Shown in pieces: positions 1-7,551 of a DNA stretch of 64,000 nucleotides; position 1 is the first letter of the stretch; each line of letters starts with the position of its first letter. The notes under the pieces are model-generated. The model saw only the letters and a program-made list of their open reading frames with translations. It ran no database searches and was not told the origin of the DNA. The stretch lies in assembly GCF_008698235.1 (NCBI RefSeq), contig NZ_PEBH01000010.1, positions 1 through 64,000 on the forward strand, written 5' to 3'. The translations under genes and the position numbers were made by a program. The stretch is from Bifidobacterium rousetti (lineage in GTDB: Bacteria; Actinomycetota; Actinomycetes; Actinomycetales; Bifidobacteriaceae).

Positions 1-247
1 ATCCCCGGCCCCGGCCCAGCAGCCGACGACGCAGACCGGTCCGATCCCGGCGCAGACCCCGGCCACCCCGGCCCAGCCGCAGCAGGTGCCGCCGTCCACG
101 TCGCCGTTCACCTTCGCCCCGGCTCCGGGATACCCCTCGCAGCAGCCGTATCAGCCTCAGCCGTACCAGCCGTATCAGCAGCCCACATACGCGCCGGACC
201 CGAACGATCCGGCGGGCGATCTCGACATCCCCGACTTCCTGCGCTGA
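1..247 (+). CDS. ftsZ: FtsZ, C-terminal tail (5' truncated by window edge)
   Basis: Only the end of the gene is present, read in the frame that stops at 245-247. The visible part is a Pro/Gln/Ala-rich linker ending in DLDIPDFLR, which matches the conserved C-terminal peptide by which FtsZ binds SepF and other partners in actinobacteria. The tubulin-like GTPase domain lies outside the window. sepF follows 54 bases later, the usual order in actinobacteria. The call rests on the terminal peptide, the disordered linker and the neighbour. Confidence 0.87.
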   Translation, partial: SPAPAQQPTTQTGPIPAQTPATPAQPQQVPPSTSPFTFAPAPGYPSQQPYQPQPYQPYQQPTYAPDPNDPAGDLDIPDFLR

Positions 248-301
248 GCCGCTGGCGCCGGGCGGAAAGACGAAAGCAACGAAAGGACAAGGACTTAAGA
301 C

Positions 302-820
302 ATGGCTGGGTTCATGAAGAACGCGATGTCCTATCTGGGCATGTCGGACGTGGCCGAGGACGATGACGACTTCGACGTCGCCGAGGAGCCGGAGACGCCC
401 GTGGCGCCGGCTTCGACCTCGGCCCCGGCGTTCGACTCCGATCGTGTGGTGACCCCGATGCCGTCGACCAAGCCGGCGCAGTCGGGCCCGTCGCTGTCCG
501 CGTCCTCCGGTTCCCGCGGCGCGAACCCGTTCCAGGCCCGCATGAACCGCATCACCACCATCCACCCGAAGTCCTATGAGGACGCGCAGATGGTCGGTCG
601 CGCGATCCGCGACGGCGTGCCCGTCGTGCTGAACCTGACCGGCGTGCCTGAGGCCGTGGCCTACCGCATCGTCGACTTCTCCGCCGGCGTGGTGTTCGGC
701 GTGCACGGTTCGATGGAGCGCGTCACGCCGCGCGTGTTCCTGCTGAGCCCCTCCCAGGTGAACATCAAGGTGGAGGAGCCGCTCGCCGCCAGCGGCGCGC
801 AGGACCTGTTCGGCGACTGA
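302..820 (+). CDS. sepF: Cell division protein SepF
   Basis: 172 residues. SepF is the cytoplasmic membrane anchor of the Z ring in actinobacteria, which lack FtsA. The N-terminus (MAGFMKNAMSYLGM) is the amphipathic helix expected to bind the membrane. An acidic linker and a Ser/Pro-rich stretch follow, then the compact SepF domain from about residue 85 (IHPKSYEDAQMVGRAI, then VVLNLTGV and a glycine-rich FSAGVVFG). An A/G-rich ribosome site (AGGACAAGGA) lies just upstream. Placement directly behind ftsZ fits the role as FtsZ partner. Length and domain order are normal for the family. Confidence 0.95.
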   Translation: MAGFMKNAMSYLGMSDVAEDDDDFDVAEEPETPVAPASTSAPAFDSDRVVTPMPSTKPAQSGPSLSASSGSRGANPFQARMNRITTIHPKSYEDAQMVGRAIRDGVPVVLNLTGVPEAVAYRIVDFSAGVVFGVHGSMERVTPRVFLLSPSQVNIKVEEPLAASGAQDLFGD

Positions 821-863
821 TCGACGCGTCGTCGACGTTCGTCAGCGTCCGCTCCCATACATT

Positions 864-897
864 CGGCTCCCTTTTCCGGGAGCCGTTTGTGTTTGTT
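864..897 (+). terminator. Rho-independent terminator after sepF
   Basis: CGGCTCCC pairs with GGGAGCCG around a six-base TTTTCC loop (864-885) and is followed by a T-rich tail (TTTGTGTTTGTT). It closes the sepF transcript. Confidence 0.75.
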
Positions 898-923
898 CCC
901 AGCGAACGTTCCATGAATATTGG

Positions 924-929
924 TACGGT
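924..929 (+). promoter_or_regulatory. -10 box of the yggT-type gene, probably leaderless
   Basis: TACGGT fits the actinobacterial TANNNT -10 pattern and ends six bases before the ATG at 936. There is no ribosome-binding site between. Transcription would start at or next to the start codon. Inference from sequence only. Confidence 0.5.
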
Positions 930-935
930 GGCCGT

Positions 936-1217
936 ATGCTTTTCATCATCCTGATGCGTCTGATCGACGGCCTCATCGACGCCTACATCACCGTGCTGTT
1001 CATCCGCATGATCCTCGACTGGGTCGCGATCCTCTCGCCGACGTGGCGTCCGCGCGGGTTCGTCTATACCATCATCGACATCGTCTATCGGATCACCGAT
1101 CCGCCGCTACGTTGGCTGCGCCGCTACATCCCGTCGCTGCCGCTGGGGCCGGTGTCGCTCGATCTGAGCTTCATCGTCCTGTACTTCCTGCTGGTACTGC
1201 TGCGCGCGCTCATCTGA
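936..1217 (+). CDS. YggT family small membrane protein
   Basis: 93 residues, hydrophobic, with two membrane segments (about residues 5-30 and 65-92) around a short polar loop. This is the YggT layout. The gene lies between sepF and divIVA, where YggT-family genes are typical in Gram-positive division clusters. The family is linked to membrane organisation and osmotic or division phenotypes, but no biochemical activity is established. The ATG at 936 sits just behind a -10 box, so the mRNA may be leaderless. The last codons and stop are duplicated in tandem immediately downstream. Confidence 0.85.
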   Translation: MLFIILMRLIDGLIDAYITVLFIRMILDWVAILSPTWRPRGFVYTIIDIVYRITDPPLRWLRRYIPSLPLGPVSLDLSFIVLYFLLVLLRALI

Positions 1218-1233
1218 CGCGCGCTCATCTGAC
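1204..1233 (+). repeat. 15-bp tandem duplication at the yggT-type 3' end
   Basis: GCGCGCTCATCTGAC occurs twice head to tail (1204-1218 and 1219-1233). The first copy carries the stop codon of the yggT-type gene, so the duplication leaves the protein unchanged. Confidence 0.9.
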
Positions 1234-1371
1234 GGAGCCCGTGACGGCGACAACATGCCTTGAATATCCCGCGAACACCACGAAAACTCCATAAAAGCTC
1301 AGGGTACGTGGTAAGGTCATGTGTGATACCAACGTAAGCGAGGCACAGCCCCAAAGCGAGGTGTAAGATTT

Positions 1372-2703
1372 ATGGCTCTGTTGACGCCGAAAGACATCAG
1401 GGAGCGCACATTCCAGACGGTGCGTTTCAAGGAAGGATATGATGTCGACGAGGTCGACGATTTCCTTGATCAGGTCACCGAGACCGTTGAGGCGCTCGGC
1501 AAGCAGGCCGTCGCGGGAGGACAGGCGACCCAGTCGCTGGGCCCGGACGTCACCGCTCTCAATCAGAAGATCTCCGATCTCAACGCGCAGGTGCAGCAGC
1601 TGCAGGGCGAGAACAAGCAGCTGAAGGATGCAATGCAGCAGGGCGCCGGCAAGGGGGATCAGAACGCTCAGGTCGTCGCCGCGAAGCTGTCCGAGGCGGA
1701 GGAGTCCAACCGTGCGCTGACGTCGCAGAACGAGCAGCTCAAGGCCCAGACCGACCAGCTGAACGCGCAGATCGACCAGCTCACCGCGCAGGTCGCGCAG
1801 GCCTCCGGCAACCAGGATGCCGTCGCCCAGCAGATCGCCGCCATCCAGAAGGAGCGCGACCAGTTCCGCGCCCAGAACGAGGACCTGTCCCGTCAGGTGG
1901 CCGCCTTCCAGCAGCAGGCCGCCGGCGTGCAGCAGCAGGCGCAGCAGATCGCCGACCTGACCCGCAGGCTCGAGGAGTCCAAGCAGCGTGAGAACCAGCT
2001 GCGCGAGCAGGTCTCCAAGGTCGAGCCGAGCACCGAGACCGGCTCCCTGCAGAAGATCGCGGGCGCCGCGGCCGGTGCTGGCACCGAGCCCGAGCGCGCC
2101 ACCGCCATGCTGACCCTGGCCATGCAGCTGCACGACCAGTACGTCGACAAGGGCAAGGCGAAGGCCAAGGAGATCTCCGAGAAGAGCCAGCGCGACTACA
2201 ACGACCTCATCGGCAAGGCCAACGACTACTCCGACCGCACCCGCACCGAGGCTGACGACTACAACAAGCGCGTCCACTCCGACGCCGACGCATACTCCGA
2301 CCGCACCCGTTCCGAGGCGGACGCCTACTCCGTCAAGACCCGTCAGGACGCGGACACCTACCTCACCGAGAAGCACAACGAGGCCGATCAGTACGAGGCC
2401 GAGGTGCAGCGCCGCGCCGCCGACTACGACAAGAAGGTCCGTGCGGACGCCGTCGCCTACGACAAGAAGCTGCGCGCCGAGTCCGATACGTACAGCAAGA
2501 AGACCCGTGCCGCGGCCGACGACTACGCGGATCAGGTGCGCACCAACCTGACCAACGAGTCCAAGCTCATCGAGGGCAACATCCAGGGTCTCAAGCAGTT
2601 CGAAGCCGAGTACCGCGCCCGCCTGACCGACTTCCTCGGCCAGCTGGTCAACCAGGTGTCGGATACGAACAATTACAGCCGAACCGAGCAGTCCGGCAAG
2701 TGA
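1372..2703 (+). CDS. divIVA: DivIVA/Wag31 polar growth and division scaffold
   Basis: 443 residues, long for the family. The N-terminal 60 residues hold the DivIVA lipid-binding domain (TPKDIRERTFQTVRFKEGYD, then DVDEVDDFLDQV). A coiled coil rich in Gln, Glu and Ala follows over about residues 70-225. From about residue 270 the chain switches to repeats of the type (S/A)-E-A-D-x-Y-x-x-x-x-R, such as YSDRTRTEADDY and YSDRTRSEADAY, in roughly 11-residue steps. Wag31 gathers at poles and septa and directs new wall growth in actinobacteria. Neighbours yggT-type and lspA are normal. The repeat-rich C-terminus is the distinctive part. Confidence 0.95.
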   Translation: MALLTPKDIRERTFQTVRFKEGYDVDEVDDFLDQVTETVEALGKQAVAGGQATQSLGPDVTALNQKISDLNAQVQQLQGENKQLKDAMQQGAGKGDQNAQVVAAKLSEAEESNRALTSQNEQLKAQTDQLNAQIDQLTAQVAQASGNQDAVAQQIAAIQKERDQFRAQNEDLSRQVAAFQQQAAGVQQQAQQIADLTRRLEESKQRENQLREQVSKVEPSTETGSLQKIAGAAAGAGTEPERATAMLTLAMQLHDQYVDKGKAKAKEISEKSQRDYNDLIGKANDYSDRTRTEADDYNKRVHSDADAYSDRTRSEADAYSVKTRQDADTYLTEKHNEADQYEAEVQRRAADYDKKVRADAVAYDKKLRAESDTYSKKTRAAADDYADQVRTNLTNESKLIEGNIQGLKQFEAEYRARLTDFLGQLVNQVSDTNNYSRTEQSGK

Positions 2704-2723
2704 TCTCGAGCTGAATCCACTCC

Positions 2724-3263
2724 ATGGGACAGATTCGAAAGGGACGGCTGCGCGCACGCGTGGCCGTCTTTGCTTGTGTCGCCGTCGTCGCGCTGATCGT
2801 CGACCAGCTCACCAAACTGTGGGCGTTGGACGCGCTCGGCGACGGTCGTACGATCCCCGTCATCCCCGGCCTGCTGTCGTTCACGCTGGTGCGTAACCCC
2901 GGAGCCTCCCTCGGCTTCGGCTCCGGGTCCACGTGGATGATCTCGCTGCTGGCCATCGTCGCATGCGTGGCGTTGGTCGTGCTGGCCGTGCGCACCATCT
3001 CGCTGGGGTGGACCGTCGCGTTGTCGTTCGCGTTCGCGGGCGCGTTCGGCAACCTCATCGACCGTGTCGCCTACGCCGACGGCTTCCTCAACGGCAAGGT
3101 CGTCGACTTCCTCAACTACGGCTGGTCCGTGGGCAACGTGGCGGACGTGTATCTGGTCGTCGCCGGCGTCGTCATCGTCGTGATGCTCCTCACGAACGTG
3201 CCGTTCAGCCAGAAGGACCTCGACGAGAAGCGGGGTGCCGCCAGAGAAGGCGGGGCGGCATGA
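2724..3263 (+). CDS. lspA: Lipoprotein signal peptidase (signal peptidase II)
   Basis: 179 residues with four membrane segments. LspA removes the signal peptide from diacylglyceryl-modified prolipoproteins in the membrane. The conserved blocks are present: DQLTK in helix 1, VRNPGASLG, then FGNLIDRV with one catalytic Asp and NVADVYL with the other. Length is normal, and a charged cytoplasmic tail follows. Its stop overlaps the start of the pseudouridine synthase gene (ATGA at 3260-3263), so the two are translationally coupled. The lspA-rluD pairing is widespread. Confidence 0.97.
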   Translation: MGQIRKGRLRARVAVFACVAVVALIVDQLTKLWALDALGDGRTIPVIPGLLSFTLVRNPGASLGFGSGSTWMISLLAIVACVALVVLAVRTISLGWTVALSFAFAGAFGNLIDRVAYADGFLNGKVVDFLNYGWSVGNVADVYLVVAGVVIVVMLLTNVPFSQKDLDEKRGAAREGGAA

Positions 3264-4204
3264 GCCGTCTGGTCCCGGCCCCCGATGCGCTGATCGGCAA
3301 GCGCTTCGACGTCGCGGTCTCCAAGATGCTGGGCGTCTCCCGCTCCAAGGCCGCCGAACTCATCGACTCCGGTCAGGCCCGTGTGCTCGACCGCAGCATC
3401 GCGAAATCGGGTATCCTCCAGTCCGGCGAGACCGTCGAATTCGACCTCGCCGAGGAACGCGAGGCGCCCGAGCCGATCGCCGAGGACATGGCCGTCGTCT
3501 ATGAGGACGACGACGTCGTGGTGGTCGACAAGCCCGTCGGCGTCGCCGCGCACGCCTCCGTCGGCTGGACCGGTCCGACCGTGCTCGGTTCGCTGCGCGA
3601 CCGCGGCGTACACATCACCTCGTACGGCGCCGCAGGACGCGAGGGCATCGTCTCCCGCCTCGACGTCGGCACGTCCGGCCTCATGCTCGTATGCAAGTCC
3701 GATCTCGCGTACGTCGAGATGCGACGGCAGTTCGCCGAACACGAGGTCGTCAAGACGTATCATGCGCTCGTGCAGGGCTCGCTCAAGCAGGACAAGGCGA
3801 CGATCGAGGCGCCGATCGGCCGCGCGAAGGTGTCCGATTTCCGCTTCTGCGTGACTCCCGCCGGCAAGCCGGCCGTCACGCACTGGGATGTGATGGAGCG
3901 GTTCGGGGGAGAGGCGACGCTGGTGTCGGTCAACCTCGAGACCGGCCGCACGCATCAGATCCGCGTGCACTTCTCCTCGATCGGGCATCCGCTCGTCGGC
4001 GACCACATGTACGGCGCGAACCCGGTGCTCGCCGCCGAGGTCGGCCTCGACCGCCAGTGGCTGCACGCGATGCAGCTCGAGTTCCGCCACCCGCGCACCC
4101 GCGTGTGGACGACCGTCAAGTCGCAGTACCCCGCCGACCTCGCCCATGCTCTGGAGGTCATGCGCGCCCGCCACAAAAACGACGACGTGGTGGCCGCCGA
4201 CTGA
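3260..4204 (+). CDS. rluD: RluA/RluD-family 23S rRNA pseudouridine synthase
   Basis: 314 residues. It isomerises uridine to pseudouridine in rRNA. An S4 RNA-binding domain (about residues 15-75, KRFDVAVSKMLGVSRSKAAE) precedes the catalytic domain, whose signature SRLDVGTSGLM (about 131-141) carries the catalytic Asp. Later blocks VNLETGRTHQIRVH and HPLVGDHMYG are typical of RluA/C/D. The ATG overlaps the lspA stop by four bases, so this start was preferred to upstream in-frame options. The exact rRNA target (RluD-type) is inferred from similarity and gene order. Confidence 0.92.
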   Translation: MSRLVPAPDALIGKRFDVAVSKMLGVSRSKAAELIDSGQARVLDRSIAKSGILQSGETVEFDLAEEREAPEPIAEDMAVVYEDDDVVVVDKPVGVAAHASVGWTGPTVLGSLRDRGVHITSYGAAGREGIVSRLDVGTSGLMLVCKSDLAYVEMRRQFAEHEVVKTYHALVQGSLKQDKATIEAPIGRAKVSDFRFCVTPAGKPAVTHWDVMERFGGEATLVSVNLETGRTHQIRVHFSSIGHPLVGDHMYGANPVLAAEVGLDRQWLHAMQLEFRHPRTRVWTTVKSQYPADLAHALEVMRARHKNDDVVAAD

Positions 4205-4215
4205 CCCCCAACTCA

Positions 4216-4261
4216 GGCTCCCCTTGTCAGGGGAGCTGGCCCGCGAAGCGGGTCTGAGGGG
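4216..4261. repeat. Double-hairpin dispersed repeat, copy A
   Basis: Two adjacent hairpins: CTCCCCT-TGTC-AGGGGAG, then CCCGC-GAA-GCGGG, closing with CTGAGGGG. It sits just behind rluD. The layout matches copies at 26425 and 43287. It may serve as a terminator. Confidence 0.75.
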
Positions 4262-4378
4262 TAGTTCATGTGGTGTGTTCCGTTACGGCATTGTCCGGTT
4301 AATACACCTGTAGAGTTGATGTCATCGGAATTGCGGTTCGTTGCATCGCAGCCTAGTACGTAATGGGAGGACTGTCGC

Positions 4379-5860
4379 GTGATCACAGGTCGCATCAAGA
4401 GCAAGGTGGATGATGTCTGGCAGCGCATGTGGGAGGGTGGCATCACCAACCCCATCGAGGTGATCACGCAGCTGACCTACCTCATGTTCATGAAGCAGCT
4501 CGACGACAACGACCTCGAGGCCGAACGTCTTGCCACCATGACCGGCCAGGAGTTCCACAGTGTGTTTCCCGACACTCCCGAAGGGCGGGAGATCCGCTGG
4601 CACGTATTCAAGACGATGCGCCCCGAGGACATGTTCGCCGTGGTGTCGGGCCGCGTGTTCCCGTTCATCAAGACGCTGCACACCGACAACGCGTTCGCCG
4701 AAAGCATGGAGGACGCCTCGTTCGGCTTCACCAAGCCGAAGACGCTGGAACGTGCCGTCAACGGCATCGACGACCTGCTCGACAACTATGTGACCGACCG
4801 GGACGATTTGGGCGACCTGTACGAGTACATGCTGAGCAAGCTCAACACGGCTGGCGCGAACGGCCAGTTCAGGACACCGCGGCATATCCGCGACATGATG
4901 GTCGCGCTCGTGGACCCGAAGCCCGGTCAACTGCTGTGCGATCCGGCGTGCGGTACGGCCGGGTTCCTCATCTCCGCCGCCGAATCGATCAAGGCGCGGT
5001 ATGGCGACGACATGGATGAGAAGCAGTGGAACCTGTTCGAGGGACCTCAGTTCACCGGTTTCGACACGGATCAGACGATGGTGCGCATCTCCGCGATGAA
5101 CATGCTGCTGCACGGTGTCACGCAGCCGGACATCCACAATCGCGACAGCCTCTCCCGCGCGAATACGATCCGCAACAGGTTCGACGTGGTGCTCGCCAAT
5201 CCGCCGTTCACCGGTTCCGTGGACGTGGAGGGCGTGGACGACTCCCTCAAGGCCATCGTGGACACCAAGCAGACGGAACTGCTGTTCATCGGACTGTTCC
5301 TGCGCATGTTGAAGCCCGGCGGCCGTTGCGCGTGCATCGTGCCGAACGGTGTGCTGTTCCGCTCCAACGCGAAGGCGTATCGTCAGCTGCGTGAGGAGCT
5401 GGTGGAGCGGCAGAAGCTGGAGGCGGTGATCTCCATGCCATCCGGCGTGTTCAAGCCGTATTCGGGCGTGAGCACCGCAGTGCTCGTGTTCACCAAGACG
5501 GACACGCCCGGCAGCACCGGTGACGTGTGGTTCTACGACATGCGTCACGACGGGTTCACGTTGGACGACAAGCGCGACGAGGACACGATGCACAACGACA
5601 TCCCCGACATCCTTGCGCGTTGGGCGGACCGTGACGGTGAGCGTGGGCGTGCGCGCACCGAACAGAGCTTTATGGCGCCTCGCGAGGAGATCATCGAGAA
5701 GGGTTACGACCTGAGCTTCAACAAGTACGTCGAGGTGGCGTACGAGAAGAAGGAGTATCCGCCGACCAGCCAGCTCATGGCCGAACTGCGCGACCTCAAC
5801 GCGCGGTTCGTCAAGGGCATGGACGAGCTCGACGCCCTGCTCGCCAAGGATGGTGAGTGA
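4379..5860 (+). CDS. hsdM: Type I restriction-modification methyltransferase subunit (HsdM)
   Basis: 493 residues, starting at GTG (4379) behind a GGGAGG ribosome site. HsdM methylates adenine N6 at the sequence chosen by HsdS, using S-adenosylmethionine. An N-terminal helical HsdM domain (KVDDVWQRMWEGG) precedes the N6-methylase fold. Motif I is CDPACGTAGFL (about residues 182-192) and catalytic motif IV is ANPPF (about 272-276). The later block MPSGVFKPYSGVSTAVLVF is also typical. Its TGA overlaps the ATG of hsdS, so the subunits are coupled. GC content resembles the chromosome, unlike the start of hsdS. Confidence 0.96.
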   Translation: MITGRIKSKVDDVWQRMWEGGITNPIEVITQLTYLMFMKQLDDNDLEAERLATMTGQEFHSVFPDTPEGREIRWHVFKTMRPEDMFAVVSGRVFPFIKTLHTDNAFAESMEDASFGFTKPKTLERAVNGIDDLLDNYVTDRDDLGDLYEYMLSKLNTAGANGQFRTPRHIRDMMVALVDPKPGQLLCDPACGTAGFLISAAESIKARYGDDMDEKQWNLFEGPQFTGFDTDQTMVRISAMNMLLHGVTQPDIHNRDSLSRANTIRNRFDVVLANPPFTGSVDVEGVDDSLKAIVDTKQTELLFIGLFLRMLKPGGRCACIVPNGVLFRSNAKAYRQLREELVERQKLEAVISMPSGVFKPYSGVSTAVLVFTKTDTPGSTGDVWFYDMRHDGFTLDDKRDEDTMHNDIPDILARWADRDGERGRARTEQSFMAPREEIIEKGYDLSFNKYVEVAYEKKEYPPTSQLMAELRDLNARFVKGMDELDALLAKDGE

Positions 5861-6966
5861 TGGATATGAAAAAAACTCGCTTGGGGGATGTAGTTACTGT
5901 CATCAACGGAAAAAACCAGCGTCTGGTGGAAAATCCTGCTGGTAAATACCCTATTTACGGTAGTGGAGGCGTAATGGGATACGCAGATTCCTTTATTTGT
6001 CCTCCAGATACTGTTGTTATAGGGCGTAAAGGAAATATCAACAAGCCAATATATGTAACAGAACCATTTTGGAATGTCGACACCGCATTTGGTCTTGTGA
6101 GTGATTCAAGCAAACTTCTACCAAGATATCTTTATCATTTTTGCCGTTTCTTTGACTTCGAGCGGCTCAATTCGACAGTGACTATTCCAAGTCTGACTAA
6201 AAGAAATTTACAGCAGGTGGAAATTCCCCTAGTTGATATAAGTGATCAGTATCATTTCGTGGCCATTCTTGATGTCATCGAACAGCAGATTACTTTTGCT
6301 AAGCAGATGCTGGCAAAGACCGACGAACTCGTACAGTCCCGCTTCATAGAGATGTTTGGCGACCCCATACAGGAGATCGACCGGTGGCCTCGTCGTAAGA
6401 TGAATGATCTGTACGTCGTAACTTCGGCGAAGCGCATCTATGCCAAGGATTTGCAAACCAGCGGTGTCCCATTTTTGAAGCTTGGAGATCTGACCAGTCG
6501 GATCGCAGGAGACGAGTCGTTATGCTCCGGATATGTCGATTCTGAGACTTTTGCAAGGTTGAGAGCGAACGATCAGGTTCCGCAGGCAGATGACATTCTG
6601 GTAACCGCCCGTGGCACGATGGGACTGTGCTATGTGGTGAAGCCCACGGATGATTTCTACTTCCAAGACGGCATGATCACCTGGCTGAAGCAGCGGAAGG
6701 ACAGTCCTGATCCGCTGTTCCTCGTTCATCTGTTCGCCATGCCATCATTCAGGAACCAGCTGTTGGGAATCACATCAGGTACAACGGTCTCGTATCTTTC
6801 CATCAAGGCGCTATCGAATACGGAGATACCTGTCCCGCCCATCGAACTGCAGCGAAAGTTCGCGGCGTTCGTGCGGCAGATCGAATCGCTGAAAACCGAT
6901 CTGAACCAGCAGCTCGACCGCCTCAACACGTTGTACGATAGCCTTACACAGCGCTATTTCGCGTAG
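5860..6966 (+). CDS. hsdS: Type I restriction-modification specificity subunit (HsdS)
   Basis: 368 residues with two target-recognition domains. The first spans about residues 1-165 (KTRLGDVVTVINGKNQ, then the conserved YPIYGSGGVMGY and SLTKRNLQQVEIP). The second spans about 185-368 (ILVTARGTMGLCYVV, then LSNTEIPVPP). Helical spacers carry the usual AKQMLAKTDELVQSRFIEMFGDP-like linker in the middle. HsdS sets the bipartite DNA target for both methylation and cleavage. The start is the ATG overlapping the hsdM stop; a GTG three bases upstream is in frame. The first half is visibly AT-rich compared with hsdM and hsdR, which fits exchange of the recognition domain by recombination. Confidence 0.94.
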   Translation: MDMKKTRLGDVVTVINGKNQRLVENPAGKYPIYGSGGVMGYADSFICPPDTVVIGRKGNINKPIYVTEPFWNVDTAFGLVSDSSKLLPRYLYHFCRFFDFERLNSTVTIPSLTKRNLQQVEIPLVDISDQYHFVAILDVIEQQITFAKQMLAKTDELVQSRFIEMFGDPIQEIDRWPRRKMNDLYVVTSAKRIYAKDLQTSGVPFLKLGDLTSRIAGDESLCSGYVDSETFARLRANDQVPQADDILVTARGTMGLCYVVKPTDDFYFQDGMITWLKQRKDSPDPLFLVHLFAMPSFRNQLLGITSGTTVSYLSIKALSNTEIPVPPIELQRKFAAFVRQIESLKTDLNQQLDRLNTLYDSLTQRYFA

Positions 6967-6984
6967 CCGGCGAAAGGAGTTGGC

Positions 6985-7242
6985 ATGCCGATCGTGAGCA
7001 TGTTCTACGGCATCATCGTGCGTATGTACGCAGATGACCACAACCCTCCCCATATGCACGTCGAATATCAGGGAACCAAGGCCGTGTACTCCCTTGAAGG
7101 CGATGTGTTGTCCGGTGAACTGCCCCGCAAACAGCACAGGCTAGTGGCGGCGTGGGCGGCGATCCACGAGGATGAGCTCAAAGCCTCGTGGGAAGTGTGC
7201 CATGCCGGCGAACAGCCGATGCGTATCGATCCGTTGCGTTAG
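6985..7242 (+). CDS. DUF4160 domain protein
   Basis: 85 residues. The N-terminal motif ADDHNPPHMHVEYQG is the DUF4160 signature. The family has no settled function and is nearly always encoded beside a DUF2442 protein, as here. Such pairs have been suggested to be toxin-antitoxin-like, which is not proven. An AAAGGAG ribosome site lies upstream. The gene starts 18 bases after hsdS and is part of the same run of genes, splitting hsdS from hsdR. Confidence 0.88.
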   Translation: MPIVSMFYGIIVRMYADDHNPPHMHVEYQGTKAVYSLEGDVLSGELPRKQHRLVAAWAAIHEDELKASWEVCHAGEQPMRIDPLR

Positions 7243-7251
7243 AGGGAGCCG

Positions 7252-7506
7252 ATGATGTCGTTTCTTGATTACCTGTGCGATGTGACCGAAGTGACGCCTC
7301 TGGACGGATACAGGCTGAAGGTCGCCTGCTCCGACGGCGCCCATGGCGTGTTCGACATGTCGAAATACCTCGATCAGGGTGACTTCCGAGCGTTGCGCGA
7401 CAGGTCCGTCTTCCGTGGCGTGAGACTCGTGGCCGGCGCCCCGACTTGGCCGAATGGCATCGACATCGCCCCGGAACGCGTCCGTTCCGACATGGTCGTC
7501 GACTAG
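7252..7506 (+). CDS. DUF2442 domain protein
   Basis: 84 residues, or 83 if the second of two adjacent ATG codons is used, which gives better spacing from AGGGAG. It shows the DUF2442 pattern: VTEVTPLDGYRLKVACSDG, a middle block DMSKYLDQGDFRALRD, and the close WPNGIDIAPE. It begins nine bases after the DUF4160 gene and is presumably its partner. Function unknown. Confidence 0.87.
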   Translation: MMSFLDYLCDVTEVTPLDGYRLKVACSDGAHGVFDMSKYLDQGDFRALRDRSVFRGVRLVAGAPTWPNGIDIAPERVRSDMVVD

Positions 7507-7551
7507 GGGAGTCGGCCGATAAAGGGCAGAGAAGGCAGGGAAGGCAGAGCG

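Noticed and set aside
1372..2703. Tandem repeats in divIVA as a CRISPR-like array
   Set aside because: The repeats are imperfect, in frame and encode coiled-coil periodicity. I saw no CRISPR array anywhere in the window.
1225..2757. 510-codon open frame antisense to divIVA
   Set aside because: GC-rich codons in the sense gene keep the reverse frame free of stops; the product is Leu/Val/Gly-rich without domains and the sense gene is certain.
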